Part shown: piece by piece, positions 16,786 through 25,563 of the stretch
Layout: each line of letters begins with the position of its first letter
Numbering within the stretch: the first letter of the stretch is position 1
NCBI GenBank assembly: GCA_900543205.1
Contig: UQQM01000007.1
Span: forward strand, 16,871-80,870
Reading direction: 5' to 3'
Source: an uncultured Bacteroides sp.
GTDB taxonomy: Bacteria > Bacteroidota > Bacteroidia > Bacteroidales > UBA932
DNA: 64,000 bases
Position numbers and translations under genes: made by a program
The notes under the pieces: model-generated
Told to the model about the DNA's origin: nothing
What the model saw: the letters and a program-made list of their open reading frames with translations, nothing else
Database searches by the model: none

Positions 16786-19596
16786 ATGATTAGAAAATTC
16801 ATAATTTCAATGACTGCGCTTCTCGGCGCAGTCATTTTGGGATACGGGCAGGAGCTGCCCCAGCTTCCCAACGACCCCGAAACGAGAGTCGGCAAACTTG
16901 AGAACGGAATGACCTACTATATACGTCATAACGACAAGCCTGCCGATAGGGCCGAATTCTATCTCGCGACCAATGTAGGTGCCATCCAGGAGACCCCCGA
17001 CCAGGACGGTCTCGCACACTTCCTGGAGCACATGTGCTTCAACGGAACCAAGAACTTCCCCGGCAAGAGCCTGCTCGAGTGGCTCCAGAGCATCGGAGCC
17101 TCCTTCGGAGGCAACGTCAACGCCTCCACAGGCGTCGAGCAGACCATCTACATGCTCAACAACATTCCCCTGATACGCCCCACGGTGGTGGACAGCTGTC
17201 TGCTCATCATGCACGACTACTCTCACTTCGTGACCTGCGACCCCGAGGAAATCGACAAGGAGCGCGGGGTGATTCTCGAAGAGAAGCGTTCGCGCAACAC
17301 AGCCGGCTGGAGAATGATGGAGAAGTCAAGGCCCTATATCTACGGAGATTCCAAGTACGCGACCTGCTCCATCATAGGCAGCGAGGAGAACCTCAAGACC
17401 TTCAAGCCCGAAAGCCTGGTGAACTTCTATCACACCTGGTATCGTCCGGACATGCAGGCCCTCATCGTTGTAGGTGACATAGACGTGGACGAGGTAGAGG
17501 CAAAAATCAAGTCCACCTTCGCCGACATCCCCGCGCCCGAGAACCCCAAGGCCAAGGACGTGATAATGATTCCCGGCAACGAGGAGCCGATAGTCGGAAT
17601 CCTCACCGACCCCGAGAACACGAGCAGCAGCTTCGAAATCTACTGGAAGACCGAGCCCACCCCCGAGGAGTTCAACAGCACTTCCCTCGGACTGATGGAG
17701 GACATACTCGAGAGCATAATCTCCACCGTGATGAACGAGCGCTTCAGTGACATAAGCGCCACTCCCGAGGCTCCCTACCTGACCGCCGGATTCGGCTTCG
17801 GAGAGCTCACCGAGACCTGCGACGCAATCTACGGACAGGCCGTCTGCAAGGACGGGCAGGATCTCGCCGCATTCGAGTCACTGCTCACCGAAATCGAGAG
17901 GATGAAGCGCTACGGCTTCACCGACAACGAAGTGGAGAGAGCCAAGAGCGAGCTGCTTTCACGCTACGAGGCCGCGATGAAGAGCGCCGACACCCGCCAG
18001 AACTCCGAGTTCGTATATCCTCTCATATACAACTTCTTCGACAACGAACCTTTCATGACTCCCGAGACCGAATATGAGTATGCGAGCATGATGATGCAGC
18101 AGATTCCCGCCCAGATCATCAATCAGGCGCTCACCCAGCTCATCACCCCCGAGAACATCGTGGTCCTCTATTCGGCTCCCGAGCGCGAGGGCATGAAGCT
18201 TCCCACCGAGGCAGAAATCAAGGATATCATCACCAGGGTGGAGAACGCCGAGATAGAGCGTCCCGCAGGTGAGGACATTCCCGAGAGCTTCCTTGACGCC
18301 GCCGCACTGAGCGGAAGCAAGGCAGTATCCACCGGCGAAGGACTCTACGGCTCCACCGTGGCCGAGCTCGCCAATGGCGTCAAGGTAGTCATGCTCCCCA
18401 CCGACTACGAAAAGGACAACATCTCCTTCAGCATCTACAAGAAGGGAGGAAAGAGCCTGATTTCCGACGAGGACCTCTATTCCTTCGATGACAACCTCTG
18501 GTCCCTCTATCTGCAGAACACCGGAGTTTCCGGCTTCTCATCCACCACCGTGATGAAGATGCTCTCAGGAAAGCAGGTATCCGTATCTCCTTTCATTGAC
18601 ACGTACGCCCACGGAGTGGCCGGAGCCACAACTGCAAAGGATCTCGAGACAGGGCTTCAGCTCGCATACCTCTACTTCGCGGATCCCCGCTTCGACCAGG
18701 CCGAATATGACCTGGGAGTCAGCCAGATCGAGACCATCCTGCCCAACCTGGAGTCAACCCCCGACTGGAAGCTCAACCAGGAAATCTATGAGAACGCCTA
18801 CGACAGCCCCCGCCGCTTCCTGATTGACGAGGAGGTAATCGCCAAGGCAAGCCTCGCCACTCTCGAGAAGAACTACAGGAGGCTCTTCAACGATGCAGCC
18901 GGAGCAGTGATGTTCATGGTCGGCGACTTCGAAGTCGAGACCGCCCTTCCCCTCGTGGAGAAGTATATCGGCTCAATCAGCGCCGGTGAGCAGGCATTCG
19001 ACTGGAAATACTGCGGAGACGGACTGGTAAGCGGACGCAAGATCAATGACTTCACCGCCGAGATGGAGACCCCGATGGTCACCGTATACCAGATCTATAA
19101 CATCGACGCTCCCTACAAGGTCGAGAGCAACGTCACCATGTCTGCCCTTTCATACATACTTGACATGGTCTACACTGCGACCCTCCGTGAGGAGGAAGGC
19201 GGCACCTACGGAGCCAGCGCGCTCTACGGAGTCTCTCCGGCCCCTCATGAGACCGTGACCCTGCAGGTTGTGTTCCAGACCAACGTGGAGTCCGCCGACA
19301 AGCTGCGCGAGCTCGCTGTCAAGGGCATCGAGGACATAGCCAAGGACGGCCCCACCGCCGACCACTTCGATAAGGCCGTGAAGAACCTGGAGAAGGAGCT
19401 TCCCGAGAGCAAGCAGCACAACAGCCTATGGCACAGCGCTCTGCGCCAGCATGAGCTTTACGGGGTAAGCGACTACATCGCAGAGTACGAGGCAGCCATC
19501 AAGGCCCTGACTCCCGAGAAGGTACAGAAGGCCGCGGCTGAACTGCTCAACTCAGGCAACTATCTTGAGTTCGTCATGCGGCCCGCTGCTGAATAG
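16786..19596 (+). CDS. M16 family zinc metallopeptidase (pitrilysin/insulinase type), exported
   Basis: 936 residues; N-terminal signal peptide (FIISMTALLGAVILGYGQE). The inverted zinc motif HxxEH is at residues 78-82 (LAHFLEHMCFNGT) with the third ligand likely Glu159 (EIDKERGVILEEKR). A second, inactive M16 half follows from about residue 520, giving the usual two-domain clam. Likely periplasmic peptide degradation. It follows nifJ after 24 bases, so it may be read on the same transcript, though the two functions are not obviously linked. Confidence 0.9.
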   Translation: MIRKFIISMTALLGAVILGYGQELPQLPNDPETRVGKLENGMTYYIRHNDKPADRAEFYLATNVGAIQETPDQDGLAHFLEHMCFNGTKNFPGKSLLEWLQSIGASFGGNVNASTGVEQTIYMLNNIPLIRPTVVDSCLLIMHDYSHFVTCDPEEIDKERGVILEEKRSRNTAGWRMMEKSRPYIYGDSKYATCSIIGSEENLKTFKPESLVNFYHTWYRPDMQALIVVGDIDVDEVEAKIKSTFADIPAPENPKAKDVIMIPGNEEPIVGILTDPENTSSSFEIYWKTEPTPEEFNSTSLGLMEDILESIISTVMNERFSDISATPEAPYLTAGFGFGELTETCDAIYGQAVCKDGQDLAAFESLLTEIERMKRYGFTDNEVERAKSELLSRYEAAMKSADTRQNSEFVYPLIYNFFDNEPFMTPETEYEYASMMMQQIPAQIINQALTQLITPENIVVLYSAPEREGMKLPTEAEIKDIITRVENAEIERPAGEDIPESFLDAAALSGSKAVSTGEGLYGSTVAELANGVKVVMLPTDYEKDNISFSIYKKGGKSLISDEDLYSFDDNLWSLYLQNTGVSGFSSTTVMKMLSGKQVSVSPFIDTYAHGVAGATTAKDLETGLQLAYLYFADPRFDQAEYDLGVSQIETILPNLESTPDWKLNQEIYENAYDSPRRFLIDEEVIAKASLATLEKNYRRLFNDAAGAVMFMVGDFEVETALPLVEKYIGSISAGEQAFDWKYCGDGLVSGRKINDFTAEMETPMVTVYQIYNIDAPYKVESNVTMSALSYILDMVYTATLREEEGGTYGASALYGVSPAPHETVTLQVVFQTNVESADKLRELAVKGIEDIAKDGPTADHFDKAVKNLEKELPESKQHNSLWHSALRQHELYGVSDYIAEYEAAIKALTPEKVQKAAAELLNSGNYLEFVMRPAAE

Positions 19597-19623
19597 TACG
19601 GTTGCACCCGCATCTGACAATCA

Positions 19624-19660
19624 ATGGAGGTCCGAAATTTCTTCCGGGCCTCCATTATTT
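19624..19660 (+). terminator. Terminator of the M16 peptidase gene
   Basis: GGAGGTCCG (19626-19634) pairs with CGGGCCTCC (19645-19653), followed by ATTATTTG. Confidence 0.65.
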
Positions 19661-19763
19661 GTGATAGCATTCACGGGCAGCAAGCTTCAGATTCCAGGCC
19701 CGCAGCAGAACGCTTTTCCGGAGGTCAAGTGCCATGAGGCGGATTCCGCAGTTTATAGCAGAA

Positions 19764-19790
19764 GCCCGGCCCTCGATTTGAGAGCCGGGC
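19764..19790 (-). terminator. GC-rich hairpin after the Omp28-like gene
   Basis: GCCCGGC at 19764 pairs with GCCGGGC ending at 19790, between two convergent genes. T-runs on either side are short. Confidence 0.5.
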
Positions 19791-19826
19791 CTTTGTCAAT
19801 TCACGCCCGTGGGTCCTGAACAGTCC

Positions 19827-20963
19827 CTACTCGGCCGAAGAAGCATATTCGAAAGGATAGCTTCCTTCCAGAGGCACGTCAACCGCATTGGTTACGGAAT
19901 AATACCTCCCCTTTTCGTCAGGGACGGTCACGAACACCACCACATGGCAATTGTCGGCCACCCAATCCTCATCGAGGTCGATAGTGAACACATACTCGGA
20001 AGTCTGTCCTGCTTCCACGGTTCCGAGCGAAAAGCCGGAATAGTCGATATTGGTCACCCGGCTGTCGGCATAACGGATGCAGTTGTCATGGATGCCGTAG
20101 TCACCTGTCCACATTTCAGGGTGATAGTTCGCCTGCTTGCCCTCGATACCGTCCTCGAGCAGCCATGCACCCACGCTGTACATGCCCGTTTCGGCAGCCT
20201 TGACAGAAGCCATCACCACGAGCTGGTTGCCGGCCAGCGAGGAGGAGACGGAGATTCCAGCCTTTGCAGGCAGCTCGGACCAGGCAAGGTCTATCATTTG
20301 CCTGAGTCCGCCTTCATCGAGATAATTTTTGTAGGAGTATGCCATGTCGGCGACTACCGTGGGATAGCCTGAAACGCCCATCGCCTGGTCGAGCCGCTGC
20401 TCCAGGTATGCCGGGTCTGTACTTTTATAAGTATGAGCCGCTGTATGAATTACCCTGGAGGCATAGTCCTCGTCAGCAAGCACGCTCCTGAGGATTTCAA
20501 TCATTCCCGGACAGAAGCCGCATTCCGTTCCGGTGAACTGGGTCAGCAGAACCCTTTTCACGAAAGAGGTGTTCTCCGGCTCGGGATCGGCGGGAAGTTC
20601 GGGGAGTTCGAAGCCGACGGCCCGGACCTGAACCATTTCCGTCTGCTTCGTGCCGTATGCGGCCCAGAAATAATAGTTGCCGGGCTCCGTGGTCGTAAAT
20701 GTCATGGAAGGAAGTTCCAGGGGCGTGTTGGTAAGCCCGTCGTAAAGGCGAACGCCTTCGGTGACAGGCACTCCGTCAGCAAGAACCTCAAGCTGCACGG
20801 CATCGATGCCGTCAGCCTCTATCACTGTAGCGGAAGCCCGGAGGACAAGAGACTTCACGGAAGGGACGGTGTCGTCATCGTCATGGTCGGCGATTCCGGT
20901 TCCGCAGGAAGACAGCGCCGCAGCAAAGGCCGCAAACAGTACGAAAAAGTTTATATTCTTCAT
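19827..20963 (-). CDS. Omp28-related lipoprotein with thioredoxin-like CxxC
   Basis: Start chosen at 20963 (MKNINFFVLFAAFAAALSSCG), which gives a clean lipoprotein signal with lipobox ALSSC; an upstream in-frame start at 20981 adds six residues. 378 residues. An N-terminal beta-rich segment (VLRASATVIEADG...) resembles an Ig-like module. It is followed by VLLTQFTGTECGFCPGM with a thioredoxin-type CGFC, and then an Omp28-like C-terminal beta domain. Omp28 proteins are surface lipoproteins of Bacteroidota with unclear roles. It lies 77 bases after the next lipoprotein gene, with a hairpin between them. Confidence 0.75.
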   Translation of the reverse strand: MKNINFFVLFAAFAAALSSCGTGIADHDDDDTVPSVKSLVLRASATVIEADGIDAVQLEVLADGVPVTEGVRLYDGLTNTPLELPSMTFTTTEPGNYYFWAAYGTKQTEMVQVRAVGFELPELPADPEPENTSFVKRVLLTQFTGTECGFCPGMIEILRSVLADEDYASRVIHTAAHTYKSTDPAYLEQRLDQAMGVSGYPTVVADMAYSYKNYLDEGGLRQMIDLAWSELPAKAGISVSSSLAGNQLVVMASVKAAETGMYSVGAWLLEDGIEGKQANYHPEMWTGDYGIHDNCIRYADSRVTNIDYSGFSLGTVEAGQTSEYVFTIDLDEDWVADNCHVVVFVTVPDEKGRYYSVTNAVDVPLEGSYPFEYASSAE

Positions 20964-20994
20964 ATATTCTATTCTAAACAATCCATAAGAAAGC

Positions 20995-21020
20995 GGCCCG
21001 GAGACTGCTTCGGGCCGCCA
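20995..21020 (-). terminator. Hairpin terminator of the 866-aa lipoprotein gene
   Basis: On the minus strand GCGGCCCG and CGGGCCGC flank a 10-base loop, followed by TTTCTT. Confidence 0.6.
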
Positions 21021-21040
21021 TCTTCTATTCAGGCAGCTGG

Positions 21041-23641
21041 CTATTCAGACTTGGAGCCGTTGAGAAACTCCTTGAACTTGTCGAGGGTCAGCACGTTGAT
21101 TTCCACCTCTCCGTACTTGACCTTTGCGGACTCGGGAACGACAGTCCTTGACTTCGGCCTTGCCACGGAGGCGCTGCGGACATCGTACATAGGAGAAAGT
21201 GCGGGAGCGGAGCCGTTGCCGCCCTTTACGGAAGCCGTTGCGGAAGCCGCATCTTCAGAGCCGTTCCAGCCCTTGGTCAGAGCCAGACCGGAATCTATCC
21301 TGTATCCTCCGATAGAAGCGCCATAGGTGCTTTCCATCACAGCGTTGGGATAGAAGGGCTGAGCCTCTTCATAGCCTTCAGGAAGCAGCATCAGAGGGTT
21401 TACTGAAACAGTCTCGCCGCCGGCGGAAACCTCAACGGGGAAAGCCGCATCAACAGGCACGGCATAGCTGCCGTCATATTCATAGTTGACCGTCAGATAG
21501 CCCGCATCGGGATTGTTTCCGGCAAGATAGTAGGCTCCGTTGTAGGTCCACGCAGTGAGAGGACTCATGGTGACGGAGTTGAAAGGCGCGGTCACACTGC
21601 CATCGGCAGCCACCTCCAGATACCACTTCGGGCCGAAGTCATAGAAGAGAGAAGCCACGTCGTATCCGCTGTAGTCGGGATTGCAGAACAGCTCGTAGGG
21701 AGTCTGCGCGGAGAACAGAGGATAGGGTGAATCCTCCTCGTAGCCGAATCCGAGGCAGAGCAGGCGGTTCTGCCCGCGCACCTTGGCGTTGAAGGCCTCA
21801 GCCTCGAGCTTGAACTCCTCATAGAGGGCGTCCACCTCATCCTTTGACATGTCGGGATAGAGCTCGTATACATTCTCGGGAAGAGTCTCGGGATAGTCGT
21901 TGATACCGTTATAAACCGTCACCTTGGTGGCCATTAATCCGAGGCTGGTATACCCGCCGTTATAATAGTCATGCTGGGAGACTTCAGCGGTCATCGTCCA
22001 ATCGCCGGGGAGCTCGTCGAACAGAGCGGACTCCACTCTCTCTCCGGCAGGCTGATAAGGGGTGGACTGCACGGCCACCGCGCTGCCGCCTTCCTCGACC
22101 ACATTCGGGGTCATCTCCTCGTTATATCCCATCACGGCGATTTTTGTTGCCATTCCGTCGACGGAGTTGAAGTACACGTTATAGCCTTCCTCTCCGTTGA
22201 TGAGTTCAACTTCGGCGGCAGAGAATGCGTTGCCATAAGAGGAGAGAATCTGGGAATAGTCCATGTATTCGAGCAGGCTCTGCCACTCTCTCTCGTAGTT
22301 GGCGTTGTAGGCAGCCGAAACCACAGGTACGCTGCCGGTGTTCTTGATGTTGAACCCTACGGTGAAAGGATCGTCGCTCTCGGGTCCGCCGATGGGGGTG
22401 ACGGTGATTTCGGGAGCCGCGAGGGTCTTGGGAGTAGTGTCGAACTCAAGATGCTGGAAAGACTGGCTGGTTCCCTCGGCATCGCCCATGGAAGTTATGA
22501 GCAGGTGGTAATGCGTGTCGGAGGGCACCTCATAGAAAAGGTCGGACAGCAGCAGAACCTGATTGCCTGAAAGCGACCTCGCTCCATTCATGAAGGCGTT
22601 CTCCGTTGTCACGAACCACTGGAGGTTGGACTCGTCATTGTCGAGATACGAAAGCATATACTCGTAGGTCGCCTGGTCGAGAACGAACACGCAATACTGA
22701 TAGACTTCTTCGTCAGGAGTCAGGGTGATGGTTCCCTCGACGGCCTGGATATCCATCTGGACATCCACATCGGCGTCGAGCAGGGCGGGCTCGCGGAGAT
22801 AGACCACGGTCTCGGCATGATGTCCGGTCCAGTAGTTCGCCTCGTTGGCGATTGCGTCGGGATCTGCGAAGAAGCCTTCGTAGTCAAAGAGAGGAGTGAT
22901 ATAGCCCTCTCCGCTCCAGGACTCTCCCCACGCGAATTCGCCGACCTTGAACACTATCGGCGAGCCGGGCACAAAGAAGTTGTGGAGATACAGCTGCTCC
23001 TCGCTGTTGTCGAAGGTCATGGTCTGGGACTTGTCGATGTAATATTCCAAGCCGCCATTGGATGCCATGAACTCAGCGTCTGGAGTGACTCCCATGAAGC
23101 CGTTCTTGTTCATGTTGTAGGTGAACAGGTCGGTTACGAGATATCTGAGAGCGTTGCCGGCGGAGGTCACGCTCTCAGGAACCATGACATGAACCCTGAA
23201 ACTGCCGTAGTCAGTCTCGACCACTGTCAGAGGTTCGGTGTAGTCCGTGGTGGTGAAGGTTGCGGTCAGAACTTCGTCGTAATACTCGTCCTCGACGGTC
23301 TTCGCAGCGAGGTATACGGTGTAGTTCGCATTTCCCTCAAGCCCGCTTACGGTGAACTCGTTGTCGCCGTCAACACAGGCTGCGACGGTTCCGGTTGCGA
23401 AAAGCACGTCAGGCACAGGTGCGGTTCCGGGCTCTTCGGAATAAACGGCCCAGGCATATTCGCTTATGCGGCCGGTGTGGAGGTTGAGAACGGCTTCAGT
23501 GGCTCCGACTGTCGTCACCGAGAGTTCTGCTGTGGGGGGATCAGGAGTTTCGTCCAAAGGTTTGGCACATCCTGCAAGCATTCCGCCAAGAAGCACGAGA
23601 CTGGTCGCGAGGGCGAAATACGTTGTGATTGGTTTACGCAT
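21041..23641 (-). CDS. Large lipoprotein, fibronectin-like N-terminal domain, unknown function
   Basis: 866 residues. MRKPITTYFALATSLVLLGGMLAGC is a lipoprotein signal (lipobox LAGC). Residues about 37-135 look like a fibronectin III-type module: TTVGATEAVLNLHTG near the start and GLEGNANYTVYLAAKT near its end. A related pattern recurs around residue 390 (APEITVTPIGG). The rest is acidic and Tyr-rich, with no recognised catalytic motif. No Sus-type partner is adjacent. Probably a surface-exposed protein; whether it binds glycan or peptide cannot be told. Confidence 0.7.
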   Translation of the reverse strand: MRKPITTYFALATSLVLLGGMLAGCAKPLDETPDPPTAELSVTTVGATEAVLNLHTGRISEYAWAVYSEEPGTAPVPDVLFATGTVAACVDGDNEFTVSGLEGNANYTVYLAAKTVEDEYYDEVLTATFTTTDYTEPLTVVETDYGSFRVHVMVPESVTSAGNALRYLVTDLFTYNMNKNGFMGVTPDAEFMASNGGLEYYIDKSQTMTFDNSEEQLYLHNFFVPGSPIVFKVGEFAWGESWSGEGYITPLFDYEGFFADPDAIANEANYWTGHHAETVVYLREPALLDADVDVQMDIQAVEGTITLTPDEEVYQYCVFVLDQATYEYMLSYLDNDESNLQWFVTTENAFMNGARSLSGNQVLLLSDLFYEVPSDTHYHLLITSMGDAEGTSQSFQHLEFDTTPKTLAAPEITVTPIGGPESDDPFTVGFNIKNTGSVPVVSAAYNANYEREWQSLLEYMDYSQILSSYGNAFSAAEVELINGEEGYNVYFNSVDGMATKIAVMGYNEEMTPNVVEEGGSAVAVQSTPYQPAGERVESALFDELPGDWTMTAEVSQHDYYNGGYTSLGLMATKVTVYNGINDYPETLPENVYELYPDMSKDEVDALYEEFKLEAEAFNAKVRGQNRLLCLGFGYEEDSPYPLFSAQTPYELFCNPDYSGYDVASLFYDFGPKWYLEVAADGSVTAPFNSVTMSPLTAWTYNGAYYLAGNNPDAGYLTVNYEYDGSYAVPVDAAFPVEVSAGGETVSVNPLMLLPEGYEEAQPFYPNAVMESTYGASIGGYRIDSGLALTKGWNGSEDAASATASVKGGNGSAPALSPMYDVRSASVARPKSRTVVPESAKVKYGEVEINVLTLDKFKEFLNGSKSE

Positions 23642-23716
23642 AGATTATGGTTTTTAAATGGTTAAGCAATTGCCTGTACTACTAACCGTATAAGTGGTAC
23701 ATAACTAGCCTGGAAG

Positions 23717-23748
23717 CAAAAGTATGTATTCGAAATTTATTTTGCAAA
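23717..23748 (-). promoter_or_regulatory. Promoter of the 866-aa lipoprotein gene
   Basis: On the minus strand TTTG (23748-23745), a 20-base spacer and TACTTTTG (23724-23717) match the consensus. The leader would be about 70 bases. Confidence 0.7.
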
Positions 23749-24125
23749 TTTTTCTCTTGTCGCAACTTGCTGACATACAATGCGGCATGGCGACCGTTTC
23801 GTAAGTTGCAGTTCCGTTTTGCTTGCGATTCGGAACATTCCCGGCCGTTCTGGTTCAAGCTTTTCATTTTTCGGCACATTTTTTAGCAATCTTGTATTTC
23901 TTTATTGGATTTATACTGCGGCAGGCATATACGGCACGGGAGGCGGAAGATTTGGGGAAAGCCTCCCTTTGCCGCATATGCCTGCCGCCAATAATCCGAC
24001 GGCTGTGCTTTACATGCCGCAGACGGGCATCCGGGGAATGCGTCCTTTGCCGCACATGCCTGCCGCCAATAATCCGACGGCAGTGCAATGCATGCCGCAG
24101 ACGGGCGCCACCCGAAAAATCACGG
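23749..24125. repeat. Non-coding spacer with a nested palindrome and a 61-base direct repeat
   Basis: Between the deaminase stop and the lipoprotein promoter. 23918-23930 (GCGGCAGGCATAT) pairs perfectly with 23976-23988, and inside it 23938-23944 (GGGAGGC) pairs with 23961-23967. From 23968 a 61-base unit (23968-24028) repeats at 24046-24106 with few changes and a 78-base period; each unit holds GCCGCCAATAATCCGACGGC. No convincing gene. It could be a REP-like element or terminator array. Confidence 0.6.
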
Positions 24126-25559
24126 CTAAAGCGAGCTGTAGATGATCTGCCCGTCGCAGAGCACGCAGCGCACGACGGACGAATCGGCCGAATAGACGTA
24201 GTTCGAAATCAGGTTGTGGCAGGGCTGCATGCTGCTCCGGCCGAGGTCGACCAGTATCGCATCGGCCAGCTTCCCTGCGGCCACTTCGCCGGCATCGATG
24301 CCGAAGGCCTCGGCTCCGTTGCGGGTGGCCCAGCGGAAGACTTCGGATGCGGGCAGCAGCGAAGGGTCACCGTTCACCTTGGCGAGCAGGGCAGCGAACT
24401 TCATCTCCTCGCGCATGTCGAGGTTGTTGTTGGACGAAACTCCGTCCGTGCCTATGGTTATGCGGCAGCCTGAATCGATCGCGAGCTCGTACGGGAAGCG
24501 GCCGCTGCCGAGCTTCATGTTCGAGCAGGGGCAGTGGGCGACCGTGACTCCCCTCGCCGCAAGAATCTTCCATTCTTCGGCATCCACATGCACGCAGTGG
24601 GCGACAATCACGTCCGGGCCCAGAAAGCCCAGCGAATCGAGGTAGCGCACGGGGGTTGTCCCGTGGTCACGTATGCAGTTCTCGACCTCGGTGCGCGTCT
24701 CGGCCACATGGATATGCAGCCTGAGCCCGTTGGCTCTGGCGAACGTTGCCGAACGCTTCAGCTTGTCCGGACCTACCGTATACACGGAGTGGGGCGCCAT
24801 CACGAGCTGAATGCGTCCGCCGGTGGGATCCTTCCAGTCGTGTACGAACTGCATCTTCTGCTCCTCCAGCGACTTGCTGTGGTTCTCCATCACGGTGATG
24901 CCTATCGCGGCACGCATCCCCGACTCCTCCACCGCCTTTATCGTCTCCTCTATCTCGAAGTACATGTCGGAGAAGAAAACGCTTCCGGAAGCGGCCATCT
25001 CCCTGACCGCAATATCGCTGCCGCGCCGTATGTCCGCTGCGGTCAGCTTGTCCTCGAACGGCCAGACATACTCCTGCAGCCACTGCTCGAGCGGCATGTC
25101 ATCGGCATAGCCGCGCATCAGCGTCATGGCCGCATGGTTATGGGTGTTGTAGAGGGCCGGCAGTATCGCCATGCCTTCAGCGTCTATGACCTTGTCCGCC
25201 GGAGTCTCCTCGGGAGCGTCCAGATCCGCAAAGCGGCCGTCGCGCACAAGGATATTGCAGCGCTTCGGGCCGAGCAGTACGGCCTTGAGCAGAATCGACT
25301 GCGGCGCGCGGAAGTCGTTCTCGAGCTTCGAGCATTCACGGAGAACCACCTCCGCCTGCGCAAGCAGACGCCGGCCCTTCTCCGTCAGCTCGACCCCGCT
25401 CCTGCTGCGCCGGAGCAGCCTCCCTCCGGCGAATCTTTCAAGTTCCGAGATGTTCTGGCTCACCGCAGGCTGGGAGAGCCCGAGAGCCTTCGCCGCTGCG
25501 GTGAAACTGCCCAGCCCCGCCACGGCGGAAAATATCCTGAGTCTGAAATTATCTATCAT
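24126..25559 (-). CDS. LysR-type HTH domain fused to an MTA/SAH deaminase-like amidohydrolase
   Basis: 477 residues in one frame. Residues 1-65 are a LysR winged HTH (FTAAAKALGLSQPAVSQNISELER) and 65-88 the usual linker helix. The LysR effector domain is absent. From about residue 91 the chain is an amidohydrolase of the MtaD type. Visible ligands are His140 and His142 (NTHNHAAMTLMRG), His284 and Glu287 (LHIHVAETRTE), His321 (VAHCVHVDAEEW) and Asp372 (IGTDGVSSNNN). Family enzymes deaminate adenosine-type compounds such as S-adenosylhomocysteine or methylthioadenosine. Since both the DNA-binding and the metal-site residues look intact, it may be a regulator whose ligand is its own substrate. 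It is the second gene after a Sel1-like protein (4-base gap). Confidence 0.85.
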   Translation of the reverse strand: MIDNFRLRIFSAVAGLGSFTAAAKALGLSQPAVSQNISELERFAGGRLLRRSRSGVELTEKGRRLLAQAEVVLRECSKLENDFRAPQSILLKAVLLGPKRCNILVRDGRFADLDAPEETPADKVIDAEGMAILPALYNTHNHAAMTLMRGYADDMPLEQWLQEYVWPFEDKLTAADIRRGSDIAVREMAASGSVFFSDMYFEIEETIKAVEESGMRAAIGITVMENHSKSLEEQKMQFVHDWKDPTGGRIQLVMAPHSVYTVGPDKLKRSATFARANGLRLHIHVAETRTEVENCIRDHGTTPVRYLDSLGFLGPDVIVAHCVHVDAEEWKILAARGVTVAHCPCSNMKLGSGRFPYELAIDSGCRITIGTDGVSSNNNLDMREEMKFAALLAKVNGDPSLLPASEVFRWATRNGAEAFGIDAGEVAAGKLADAILVDLGRSSMQPCHNLISNYVYSADSSVVRCVLCDGQIIYSSL

Positions 25560-25563
25560 CCTG

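Noticed and set aside
23682..23879. 65-codon minus-strand frame upstream of the lipoprotein gene
   Set aside because: It covers the -33/-7 promoter, has no family likeness and no start signal.
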